Program-made: the position numbers and the translations under genes
Part shown: piece by piece, positions 22,502-34,800 of the stretch
Layout: each line of letters begins with the position of its first letter
Position numbering within the stretch: the first letter of the stretch is position 1
Assembly: GCA_010645155.1 (NCBI GenBank)
Contig: CM021317.1
Span: forward strand, 2,303,626 to 2,367,625
DNA: 64,000 nucleotides
DNA from: Tigriopus japonicus
Taxonomy: Eukaryota > Arthropoda > Copepoda > Harpacticoida > Harpacticidae
Direction of reading: 5' to 3'
The notes under the pieces: model-generated
What the model was told of the DNA's origin: nothing
What the model saw: the letters and a program-made list of their open reading frames with translations, nothing else
Databases searched by the model: none

Positions 22502-24430
22502 GGCTTCCTCTTCTTTTGATTGGCGTTGCTCTAACAAATCTTGGGATTAGCGATTGGCATCAAAACATTCGTCGCATTCCTCACCAGGGGGCACAAAACT
22601 CTCGAACAAAGCTGATCGCGTCAGGTTTGATCCACATGATCATGTATTATTAACACAGTAGTCTTTCAGTCGAGTCGATACACAAGAAGACCTATTCTAG
22701 CAGGGAGGTATCACATTTCACACCTCATGCAACCTCTCTTCCTCTATCCCTCCTCACTTCAAAAGTCTTCTTATCACTCGCTCACAATCGCTCTTGATCC
22801 GGACAAAGTTTCCTTGAATCGAAATTTTGCAGGGTGGGCCACGCTTTTCGAGTACTGATCTTACGGATCCTCAGTTTGAAAACCTGTAAAAAATGAGGGT
22901 TTGTCGGATGATCTACGTATTTACTGAGAACGAAGCGGAGGGGGAACACCTGTACTCGTAAAGTGAATACCGGGCTTCGATTATGCATGTTTCCGGCTTT
23001 CCACTCTCTGAATGGTGTCAACTGAATATGTGAATCGTAAATGAAATGCAGGTAGATACTTCCAGATTTAGTTGGAGTTGATTAAGAATTGTAGCACAAC
23101 ACACTTTCAGTGTAGGAAAAGGTCATCGATTGTCATGTATGATATGGACCAGGGGCTGGCAACCTCTTTTGGGCCAAGGCCCACAAATTTGTTTACATGT
23201 GGTCAGGGGCCCACCAAACAGACATTGGTAGGTTCACGGGCCCACAAATCAACGATTAAAGAGCTCTGGGCCCACGAGTACAATACCATGGATGTCTTGC
23301 AGGCCCACTATTTTGGACTTTCCCCATAACTCCTGGGTCCAAAAAAAGACCACCCTTGTGCCCACATGTAGGCCGCAGCCCACCGGTTGCCTACCCCTGA
23401 TATAGACAATCAAACATGAAAAGAGCATTGCGGTCATTATGCCTTTGGTTGCCTTTGGTTGGGGCAGTTTTTAGTCAATCTAAACTTTCTCTAAGAGCCT
23501 TAAACATTCATTGTGTTGAAAAGATGACAAATCCAAATTACAAATTGATGGTTTTGAAGATTGAGGTGCCAGTTTATTATGAGGTACAATTTGTAATTTT
23601 TGGGTGGGGTCTCAAGAAGGCACTCTTGTAGAATGTTTAAAGTTGTGTTATAAACTTTGATTTCTTATTCTATTGACATTGAGTTGTCGTTGTCAGGCCT
23701 TACTTGGTTCAAGTTTGCATTGAACATTACATTGGCTTAGGATTTGTATAAAATGTTTGCTCTCTCAAAAACAGACAACAAATGGCCGCCCGCCCACGTG
23801 TTTCTTATAACAAATCAAAATAACTTTGTTTTCTTTTAGTATGAAACTGTACACATTCTGGAGTTCAAAGTCCGTGACTGACTTTCACAACTTGCAAGGG
23901 TTTTCCCACAAAAAAAGGCAAGATTAAAGTAATAAATAGCTCCTACTGATAAGATCTAATCTCATTCATTCCTATTTCCTGATAGTGTATTCAAAGGATA
24001 CATTCAAAGCCTGGTCCAGACATTCAAGAGTAAATACTTACTGAATGTGAGTATTCTCAAAATATTAAAAAATCATTCAGATTAACTACAGGTACAATTT
24101 AGGAAATTGAGTATTTTGAAATGATGCCTAAAGAGCCTTTTACGCAACAATGCAAGCTTTGCTCAAGTAATCACTCAAATGCATGTCCAATGAGGCAGAA
24201 AAAAAAAACAATCTCTCAACAAAATCAGGTTCTTCACTTTTCTTGAAGCAGCCACAAATGTCGTCATAAACCATGGTTGTTAAATTGCGCGTTCATGGCT
24301 ATCACTTTAAGCTTTAAACACTCTCCAAGATACTCGGGCCATAAAAAATACTCTAGTTTATGAACCAGCCACCAGAGGGCCAAATACGGCCAAAAATGCA
24401 TGAAACATTGACTTAGAAAGGATTTTACTC
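22502..24430. other. upstream region of the disordered-protein gene
   Basis: Contains one hAT-type MITE (23150-23399) and otherwise AT-rich DNA. The 5' UTR exon or exons of the minus-strand gene should lie here or further right, but I could not fix them. Confidence 0.4.
23150..23399. mobile_element. hAT-type MITE (CAGGGG..CCCCTG)
   Basis: Starts CAGGGGCTGGCAACC and ends GGTTGCCTACCCCTG, an imperfect terminal inverted repeat of the common hAT pattern. Flanks ATATGGAC and ATATAGAC agree at 7 of 8 bases, an aged 8-bp target duplication. The interior repeats the phrase gggcccac. A second copy is in the RpS18 intron (53515-53660). Confidence 0.88.
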
Positions 24431-26345
24431 ACTTGTTCAAACAAGGGAGAGATCTATTAAAAGCGATAAACAGATGGTTGCATTGTATGGCTCACCCTGT
24501 CAATATGAAACGGCATCCACCAGCAGGAAATGGTCGGAAATCTAGGCCAATTTTGGTTAGCAAATTGAATCTGCGCTGAATGAGTCACGACGACGAACAC
24601 TTCCAAAGAACTCTTTCTTTCTCACTGACTACTATTTAGAATATGTGAATAACAATGATGCTTACCTGTCAGCTGACGAAACGACTAACAATGTAATGAA
24701 TTCTCAAGATTGTAACGTTGACTCACAATAGAAGTAACAACATATCAACTCATCCCACTGATAAGCAAGCACAAGGAATGATGTCAATCTTTCTGTGAAG
24801 ATTGATTTCACTCACCAAATTTTTGTTCCTCTTTGGACGAGAAATTGAGCGGAAACGGGCGTTTTCTCCAATTGGAAGTTCTCTCCAATGCAAAAAAGAA
24901 GAAGACGAGAGGAAAGAAGAAAAAAACCTCTTTCAAGACGACCAAGCACAGAGTAGACCAGTCGACACGGTTGTGAAGCTCTTACACGGTGTTGTTGTGG
25001 ATTTACCCAGGTATGATTGAAGCAAGAACCGGCACCTTCCAACTTGACTGAGCTCAGGGTGAGATCTGGTCCGTCCAGAGAAAACTTTTTAAAACAAAAT
25101 AAATTATTTAAACAGAGCCAACCGTACCATGGATATCTCTTGAATTGTTGGTAATGGATTTCTATTGTGTAAATACAAGGTAAATGAGAGGTGTAATGTC
25201 CAGTCTCCGTCACTCTTTGTAGAGAGTACGGAGGTCATTCAGCTTAAGCCGTAGGTGAACTGATGCATGCCCTGCCAGGTATGAGAACTCTTCAACGAGA
25301 GCCTTTCACTTCCACTGATTTACCTGGTGAAAACCCGACCCAAGCAATAGGACGGCATGTACACACACTGTGCCATATACTAGTTGCACAGGCTGGATGA
25401 AGAATGCCTCTATGTTTCTTTGGCCCTCGGTGTTTCAGTCCTCGATCCTCTCGATCTCACTTTTCGTTCGAATTTGGGTGGTTGCTAAAACGTGCATTGG
25501 AATTGCACAAGTTCAGTAAAAAGGAAGAGAGTCCAGGGAAAAGATGATTTTTACTAGCAACCCTAATATAGAGACTGGCCAGCAATATCTATGGGAGTCC
25601 AAATAATAGGGCTGTCTGTGATGTCTTTCAAAATGCAAAAAATGAAAGTTTAAAGAATAAAGGAAACCATTTCTTTTCAGAAACACATCTAAATTATTGT
25701 GTTTATAATCATCTAAATTATTGAGCTCATTTGATAGCAAAGTTTGGTTAGCAAAAATCCTCAGGCCTGCCACAGATGTGTCGAAATTTTTTTCCTGTTT
25801 TGGAAAAGACAAATTTTAATAAGTGTGGAGTTTAAACAAGCACTGACTAACGGATGACTGCCAACTCAATTTACATAAAAGTAATCTGGTTTGTCATTGA
25901 ACTTTGTCAGAATCAGCTGAATGTTGATGTTATGTCTTGACCAATCCCCAGCATGAACCATTGTCTCCATGTGTTGGCCTACTTCGGCCGGTCTTTATCT
26001 TAGGGCTCCTAATTTGTACCATGAGTGTCAGCATTCAAATGGGTAGTGGTGGTTATTTTTGGTAATAAAGTTAACATCTTACATCTGACTGTAGAGTTTA
26101 CTTTCAATGTGCAAAAATGATGCGGAAATTAGGCAAAATTGCAAATCAAATCAAATCAGATGGTCCGTTGATTTAGTGATCTAAGAAGTTAAGTATATTT
26201 TCAAATAGAAATGAAATGTTTTGCATCACCTTAATGGGTTTTAAAGGCTCATGAATGTCTGGTGGTAAGAATACATATTTTTCAAGAGGGTTTCGTAATT
26301 TAATGTATACAATTGCTATTTATGCTTGCCAATTCTTTGGTTGGT
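24431..26345. other. no gene recognised; candidate minus-strand 5' UTR donors
   Basis: Minus-strand donor motifs occur near 24431 (gtgagt), 24663 (cag/gtaag) and 24813 (g/gtgagt). These could belong to non-coding first exons of the minus-strand gene ending at 15858. No coding potential is supported. Confidence 0.3.
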
Positions 26346-26640
26346 GGCGAATTTTTCATTATCACTACAAGGAATGAAATCCCTAGTAAATAAATGAATC
26401 CTTTATATCTTGCTTACATAAGAATAAAACTGAGAATACAGCAAAAAATTACATCATGTAACCAGACTGACACGAACAAAATATTCCTGAAAATAATTCA
26501 TCATCATCATCAACAGCATCAACATCAACAGCATCATTCAACATTCATACAATATTTGGTCAACCGAAGAGTTACTATTGGCACATCTAAACAACCCTTG
26601 AATACTGGGTTGATCAGAAAAAGTGTTTAAAAATCTAAGA
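26346..26640 (-). mobile_element. degenerate 3' fragment of LINE family A
   Basis: Matches the family A 3' UTR and ORF end in order (ggcgaatttttc, ctacaaggaat, gagttactattggcacatct, cccttgaatactgggttgatcag), interrupted by a CATCAT/CAACAG-rich simple repeat at about 26501-26540. Confidence 0.7.
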
Positions 26641-26816
26641 AAAGAACAGATAATACACATTACCGACGAATTTTTTTTTTCTTTTCTTGTAGGATAATCT
26701 CTTAAGCGTATTGAGGGATTTCAAGGGTTTATGGTTAAGGGACTAATGGTCCCAAGTTTTTTAACGCCACTAAACTCTAAGTTCCGAAGACCAGGGAAAT
26801 TAAATGTGAGACGTAA

Positions 26817-26975
26817 GGCCACATTTTAAAGCACCTAATTCAATAGCGAGAGTATACCAAAATCGAGTCAGATTAACCGGCCTCGAGTATATACTTGTGA
26901 CAACTCCTGTATTTGAAACGCAGCAGCTGATTTTGGTATACTCTCGCTTTTGAATTAAGTGCGTTAACATGCGGC
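26817..26975. mobile_element. foldback MITE, family F1, copy 2
   Basis: Carries the family arms (left arm eroded; right arm CTCTCGCTTTTGAATTAAGTGCGTTAACATGCGGC) around the CTCGAGTATATACTTGTGAC core. It lies directly beside copy 3. Confidence 0.75.
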
Positions 26976-26980
26976 TTAAG

Positions 26981-27167
26981 ACTGCATGTTAACGCACTTA
27001 ATTCACAAGCGAGAGTATACCAAAATCAAGTCGAATTAACATTTGTCGAGTATATACTCTCCCTAGCTGCTGAGTTTCAAACACAGGAGTTGTCACGAGT
27101 ATATACTTGAGGCCGGTTAATCTGACTTGATTTTAGTTCTAGTAATTAGGTGCGTTAACATGCGGCC
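26981..27167. mobile_element. foldback MITE, family F1, copy 3
   Basis: Begins TGCATGTTAACGCACTTAATTC and ends GGTGCGTTAACATGCGGCC. The core (CACAGGAGTTGTCACGAGTA) is in the opposite orientation to copy 2, so the two copies sit side by side as an inverted pair. Confidence 0.8.
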
Positions 27168-28716
27168 TATAGAATCGTGTACTTTTCCAAGGACATCTAG
27201 AATTTGATGGACTGTGCGAGTAGATTAACTACTCAGAAAAATAAAAAGCCCCGTTTTTCCCTTTTCAAATGTTCTAGATCGATTCGATCTTGACTTTTCA
27301 TCCACCTATAAATTCTCTTCCCCATGTAATAGTTTCATTGACTGACTCACTCGTTACATTCCGTTAAATTTGATCGAAAAGTATTGACAGCCCTGCATTG
27401 CCCTCATCCAGTTCCTTGGACGTAAATGGATTTGGTCAGGAGATATTAAATGCAATACTTAAGCAATAAAACGTTCCTGACAATGTCTTTGGATGCGTCT
27501 CGTTCAGTTTTGTACTTCCTGTTGTCACACGGACGAAACAAAGTTCAAATATTCCCCTGATGGCAGTACTGCAGGGTACAGAAGACATTCAAAGATGAAA
27601 TCGATCGATAGCAAAAATATATTCTTATACAAAATCAAATCTATGTCCACCTCATTTGGTTCGATTGACCGGAAGGCAATCATTTTCGTTGGTGAAGTGC
27701 AAGAGGTGTTGTTACATATATTGCTTAAAGATGTTGNNNNNNNNNNNNNNNNNNNNNNNNNNNNNNNNNNNNNNNNNNNNNNNNNNNNNNNNNNNNNNNN
27801 NNNNNNNNNNNNNNNNNNCAAGAGGTGTTGTTACATATTTTGCTTACAGATGTTGGGAGCTTGTCACTTATTTTGTTTCAAATGAGGTGTTGTGGTCGAA
27901 TTCTTTAGTTATTTTTCAAGAGAACTGGCATTTTCGGTTCATGTTTGTCACCTGAGCCCCCAAAGTTCTTGCTTTCTAAACCTCACTAGTATTCGTGGGG
28001 CTGAATGACTAGAAATGTGTCAGATTTTAGGCGAAGGTGTTTCAGAGTTTGAGTTTGCTTTATGACTGTCACGAGTGAAAAATCATTCCTGACTCTTTGG
28101 CGTAGGCAAGATTTATTAAATATTTTTTTTATGATTGTTTAACTGAGAGTCTGAGCTTTATAGAAACCCTAGCTATATAACTGAATAGGTCGTTCTTCAC
28201 TTATCCATCGCAGTTACATTGCTTTCAAAATCACTTACTTTTCATTCGTTAAAGAAGGAGTCGATGATTTTGATTGTCAAAAAAGTCAATTGGACCCTTA
28301 TTTTTAGATTCATCATGTTAAATGTTTCTGTCTTAAAAGTATGCTCATTAAGAAGCACTTGGCAGTCCCTAGTTTTTTCTTTACATTTAACCCTTAGACA
28401 AAAAAAACAAAGCAAGGTAAAACAAACTACTAGAGGTATTTTTGTCACTTGAAGCGATTATTTGAATTTATATTCGCATTGGACGACGCACTGGAAACAA
28501 GACTTGTAAAAGGAATTTGATTCATGTAATCCTGACTATGCATGGTCATTACGGTATCCTCAGCTTTCTTACTGAAAAATGATGACAAAAAATTCGTTGA
28601 CTTTGCAATGTCCACAAAATAATTACACTGGCTTTACTCAAGTCGTTTACGTTTTGAATTTCACGACAAGATGTAACTGAACAGTACACAAATACGAACG
28701 AAACAAATCTTTGTCA
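27168..28716. other. no gene recognised; contains a sequence gap
   Basis: AT-rich DNA with the N run at 27737-27818. No coding exon is supported. Confidence 0.5.
27697..27860 (+). repeat. unresolved tandem repeat around an assembly gap
   Basis: 82 Ns (27737-27818) are bracketed by two near-identical 38-base stretches: caagaggtgttgttacatat..gatgttg just before and just after the gap. The gap therefore interrupts a tandem repeat of roughly 40-base units whose copy number is unknown. Confidence 0.8.
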
Positions 28717-28722
28717 TTTATT
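28717..28722 (-). terminator. polyadenylation signal AATAAA (minus strand)
   Basis: Read on the minus strand, AATAAA lies 96 bases past the stop of the ODAD4-like gene, a normal spacing. Confidence 0.5.
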
Positions 28723-28817
28723 TATGCATTTCCATGCCAAAGGCAAGTCACTGATAGTTGTTTTGATTTTATTCTCGTCAGTTCCAACAGAAATGATAGT
28801 CTAGGTCCAATGCCAAT

Positions 28818-31800
28818 TTAGCTTCTTTCAGAATACATTGGCTTAAATTGCCGCCAAAACTCTTGGCGATTCTTTAGAAAGCAAATTGCATCCTTGGCCT
28901 CCTTTTGAATTGCAGAATTGTCCTTCTCAGTTGAAGGTTTTTGTCCATTCTCGGTGTTGCCAATTTCATCGGCCAATTCTTCCAAATAGTCCAAATCCTG
29001 GCACAATTTGCCCAATAACTCACGCTGATATCGTGATTCCTTTTTCGACAAACTCGATTTTGCAGATGTGCTCTTCCGCCTTTGATAATACGGAAGTCTG
29101 GTTGATGATTGCTTTTTGGGCTTGAAGAAATCCTCTTTCGTCTTCAAATTCTTGATATCCTGCCAATTCAAATTGAATATTGAACTGGGAATCCTGAAAC
29201 AAAAATATCATTCATAAGCCATTTTCATTCTTTAAATACCATCGACTAATGCACTTCACATGCAACACGAAGCTATCAGTAGGGCTCGGTCAAAGTTGCA
29301 TAAAAAATAATCATGGAAGATGTTGGCTGCTATTTGAGAATACCGTACAACAGTAACTTTTTTTTTGGATTGGTAACGAATTTTTTTAACTCAGCAAGAA
29401 ATGGGTTTTCCTGTAAAGAAAATCAATGAAACGGTGCTGCATACAACTAACATTTACTAGATTTTTAGTCTACCAACGATTTATTGTAAGTAGATCTGTG
29501 CAAGAACTTCCAACAAAAATAAAAAAAATGAAGCTTTTGTGAATGGCGCGAAGTGAGACTTGAAATAAGAAAAATATTTTTTATTGCAAAGATTTCATTT
29601 GTCAATATATTTGAGCAAATGTCATATTTTTCGCCAATTCTACATATTAGGCCAAAATGATGGCATTTTCAACAATTTACGTCATTTTGATGCAACTTTT
29701 GCCCAAAAATGTAGCGCATTAATCAAGCCTTAGCATTATGTTCGGTACCTTTGGATCAAGGCTCTCATTGTTAGAAAATGGCTGATAGCCTGAATGCCCA
29801 GGGCATTATCAATAGCCTTTTCAGCCCGACTGATCCCAAATCGAATGGCCTCATCTTCCTTGGTGGTACATGATCGGAACAATGCCCTATTGTAGTATAC
29901 CAATGCGTGCTCAAAGTCTCCCAAATGGTACAGGGCATCTCCTTTGACCAAATATGCCCGAGAGGAAGGATCAAATTGGATAACAACGTCCACATCCTTG
30001 ATACCTCTTTCAAACTCTTGAATCCCGACAAAACAAGCTCCTCGAAGCAATAGACTTACTGTATCCTCTGGAACTATCTGTTGAAATATGATTGTACACT
30101 TTTAGATGAAACTGCAAGGTTGGGAGAATGTCAATGATAAAGTTTCGTACTGACCCCGCAAGCTCTGTGGAGATATGACAGAGCCTTGCCGTACGCCCCT
30201 TTGTGAATTTCGTATTCTGCTTGTTGGATCAAGACCTTGTAGTTGGCCTCGTCCTCGTAAACCACATTGGAGTTCTTACTGATAAACATTCTCTGACGAA
30301 CCATGGTGTCACGAATATCTGATTCACCCAAAGTGACAGCAATGATCCTGTCTCGGTCCACATATTGTTCAGGACGACCTGGAAAATAATTTCCCTCTTA
30401 TTAGATGCCACATAAGAATTACCCTTAGGGGTTAAAACTCTATTTGCGTCAATGATAGATGAACACCACATTTTGATACATTTTTTTTCCAAAAGATGCC
30501 TGATTTGAGACTGCATATGCATTGTTTTAGAGTCATTGATTTTGATGATCATATGAACTCTTTCGCTCTTTCAAGGGGTTGTCATATTTAATTGAAACCA
30601 AGATCAGGGTGAATACGTTTCATTCTGACACAATAAAGCGTCTTTAGATCAGGGGTTCTTGCCTAGATGGACCCAATGAATGAGTGTAATCAGATGAATA
30701 CAGCTGGGGATTGTGGGATCATGATGATTAGGGATGGTTCAGAGTCGAGACTAACCTTTCTAAAAATATATTAAAATATCGAACCTCATTCGTATTCTTC
30801 GGTTTGGTGGATGAATTGAAACAAACTGTTCCCTCACATGGTAAACTTAAACTATGAAACTCCCAAGCCTAGTTCTGATCCATCCCTAGCCAGTTTGGCC
30901 CCAAATCCCCAGCTGAATTCATCTTTTGCCCCACAGTAAGGACCTTTATTCTCAATTTGTTTTGCTCCCAAATTTAAAAACGTCGAAACTTGATTATTAT
31001 CCATTTTTCCTTCAAAGATTTGACGTATCTTTTACCCTTTACTAGACATAAGTTAAACAAGCTCTGAATTTGTTTTAGTTGAATGATATCTGTCGCATTT
31101 GAGGTGTTTTTTAAATCATTGTTTGAGTCATGGTGACAGTACATACAACTGTGAGAACATTTCTATTTCAATGAAATAGGGATTAATTCCCAGATTTTTT
31201 ATAGTACCAAGTCTTCTTCATCGATTGATTTGAATTCAGAGACGATGAACTTCAATATCTAAATTTGAATTTGAAAAGCAAGCAATCACCAAACCTTAGC
31301 TTAAAAGCTCTTATGGCTGGAATTACTAGTGATGTCATGATTTTTTAGCGGGAAAAAAGTTCGGAAGACAAGTGTTTCTAATGAGCGAGGTGGCTAAAAC
31401 GAAGATTCAGGCCTGGTGATTGCATCAATTCCTTTCTCATCTGCACAACTTGAAGTTGGAATAACAATTCTTGACATTTTTTTTTTGAAAAAATATGTTT
31501 TGTTGCTTTTGTCTAAAATTTCGCTACATAAATTGAGGTGGGTTCTTCCAAACTTTTGAATCAGATATGCCCGACTCTGAATAACAAGATGGCATATGGC
31601 CAGAGGAGATCGGTTCCTGGGGCAACTAAACGTAAAAACAAATAATTTGTCTCCAATTTCTCCTTTTGTCTTTAAATAACTTTGCAGTACGCCTCAACAA
31701 ACATTAAGCATGCCATTGCTCCCGAAAATTTTCGAAAATTTGAACCTTGAAAACTGAGAAATTTGTCTGGCAAGCCTAGACTGCTAACGGCAGCAAGTCT

Positions 31801-34800
31801 GTAATATGATATGGTAATATCCCAGTCCTTGTAGCGGTATTAAAAAATCCTTACTTTACTATCCTATCCGAACTGATACCTACATTACTTTATTGAAATA
31901 GTTGTGGAAATGGCCATTGAAAGCATTTCTAACTTATTTAACAGTTTTTAAGTCGCGAGCCCTGTACCATGTTTACTCTTTTGTTGGAGAAATAGATGCA
32001 AAATTCTTTTCATGACTGAAATAGTGGCTGTTTCAGTGGATAAAAAATGAAAGGTTTATACTGACAAAAAAATCTAAAGAAACATAAGCATAAACCAAAC
32101 TAAGTGGTGACGAGCTGAATGCTGCAACTTTGCTCGATATCAAGGCCGTGGAACCTTGGCTTAGGGGGAATGTAAAGCTACTTAAACCAAATTCAGAACC
32201 CCAAACAAATTGCAGCCACACTGAATAAAAATTTTAAATAAAAATCGTATAATTCATCTCCCAAGCAAAATGAGTTTTATCCAATAAATTATCACACTTT
32301 TTGATTTTGTTCTACAAAAAATATGCATGAAACTTTCGTTTTTCACTAAGGCCACCCAAAATTTACTTTTTTTTTGTTGTGGAGCACCGATTCCAGGCTT
32401 TTCACAGCGTAGTGTCAGCTGATGACTGACGAGCGTGTTCGTCAGCTAATCCCTCTTCTTGAAATGTTTGGAATTTTCGCACAACAGCAAAAAAAAAGAA
32501 ATATTTTTCCAGGCCATGCCCATCACCAAAGAATTTAAATCTCAAATCTCACATGAAAATTGTTTTGAAATCTACATTACCTCTGTAGTATCTTAAAGGG
32601 ATGAAATTTGAACACTTTCAGTTTGCAAAAGGCATCCAATATTTTTGTGTTCTTTGGCTTTTAATGATTTATTATAGTGATGAGTTTATCAATTTTCTAT
32701 CCTTATTTTTTCATACAAACTTCACAAGTATTAAGATTTAACCCATAGACAATAATATAATACAACAAAACCATACTTATGCAATACTTGTTTACCCTTG
32801 ATTGTGAAAGGCTTTACCTCTTGACACAAAATCATGGTCAAAAGCTCTTGTGGTTTGACAGAAAATAGATAATATGGTTGGGGTGTCTATTGTAACATGA
32901 ACTATTTGTTAGTAGCATCACATTAACATCGAATTGATGACAAAGTAGTTGTTTTGTAAGTGAAAACTGATCAATTGGTTAATGGTCAATTTGTAGAAGT
33001 AAGATTTTTAAAAGTAATTAGTAATTTATGATTGAAACTTCGTCAACAACATGGCCAAGAACGTAATAAATAGAGACCAGATTTGAAATTTATTTTCTTA
33101 CATTAAGTTTTCAATGCTTCCCCAGTTTTTATCTAAAACATTTTGAATGAATGAATGAATGAATTTATTTTTTTGTTAGGAACGATAGTGACATGAATAC
33201 ATACAGATACTGTTTTATCCTAACAATGGAAGGCCGCAAATCCCATCTAGGGATACATTACACGACCACCGTAATAAGAAAAAAATGGGAATGGTAGTGC
33301 AGAGAGACGGGGAGGGGGGCATTTAATTGTTCGTGCTTTGATTGTTGAGTCATTCATTGTATTGGCATACCTTACAGCCAGCTATCTGACAGATGACTTT
33401 GTACTTGTCTAGCATCATTTCCTTGGTCATGGACCTGTTTTTTGGTACCCTGTACAAGCCTCGTGCAATAAAATAAAATTAGGGACAAAATTCCCTAAAA
33501 TAAAGCTTAAAATTGAGTGGTACAGGAATTTGATATTCCAGCACCAATTAAGAAATCACTCCCTTATTTGAGGAAATGTCATGCGCTTCATTGCTAACAA
33601 CATATGGCTAAGCACAATCATCCAACCAACGTGCTGAGTATTTTAGCTCTCTTATAGAGAGGGAGGGAATGGGTGCTCTTCTTTTTATCGAAAGTGGCTT
33701 TGATCGCTCTATTTAAGGCAACTTGCAGTCGCATTGCATTGTTTTTCGACAGCAAGGGCATCCATACCACATTGGCGTATTGAAAAATTGGCAGAACTAA
33801 AGCTTTCAACAATTCCACTCTAATTGACAGAGGTAAGCTCCTTCGGACTTCTTTGGGCATAGCCACAGTCTTACTATTCCTCTTCAGAATTTCATCAACA
33901 TGGCTAGTGAAACGTAGCTTGTTGTCCATTTGGACGCCCAAGTATTTGGCCTCTTGGACAGATTGCAATGTATTGTTATTTATAGTCACATTGGTCCGAG
34001 CTCTTGTCCCAAAAGTCATGATCGCGGTCTTTTTTACATTTAGTTGGAGTTTGTTCCGCGTAAACCACGCCATGAGCTCACTCATTGCTTTTAGAGTTGA
34101 GATTGTTAGCTCAGCTACGGTTTTGGATGATGTTATGATGGCGGTATCATCGGCGAAAATAAACAGTTTCTCTTTGCAGTGGTCTGGCAGATCGTTGATG
34201 TAAATAGAAAATAGCAGGGGACCCAAAAAGGCTTCCTTGTGGAACACCCTTATTCGGTAAAGTCAGAGGCCTGCTGCAATGTTCTTGCATCTCTACTGTT
34301 TGAATACGATTTTCCAGGTAACTCGACATCAAATGGGCACCTTTTGTTTGCATTCCATATTGCCTCAGCTTCATCAGAAGTATATCGTGATCAAGAGTAT
34401 CGAAATCTTTCGCAAGGTCACACATGATCAAAGTGGACTTTTGACTTCTGTTTTGGGCCCTTTGAAGGCTCGACACCATTGTAAGGAGAGCCTGCTCGGT
34501 GTTATGTGATTTTCGGAAGCCGTACTGTGCATCACTCAAGTGTTGCTCAAATTGTTTGTAGAGTTGATTATGCAATAATCTTTCACATATCTTCGATACA
34601 CCAGATAGGAGGGAAATGGGGCAGTAGGACCCAGGTTCATTTCTGGGGCCTTTTCCTTTGTACATAGGAATGACTTTGGCAGATTTCCAGCTCTTCGGTA
34701 TTAGTCCGCTCATGATCGATTCATTTATAATTTTCATGATCGGCCAACATCCTTCATACCGGACAAACTTTAGCACTTTGTTTGAAATCAGATCCGTCCC

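Noticed and set aside
24812..25213. 133-codon minus-strand frame
   Set aside because: No ATG context, no domain and low-complexity content; at most part of a 5' UTR of the gene to the left.
27306..27340. TATAAAT with a TCATT about 30 bases later, a possible promoter
   Set aside because: No coding exon with sensible splicing follows before the sequence gap.
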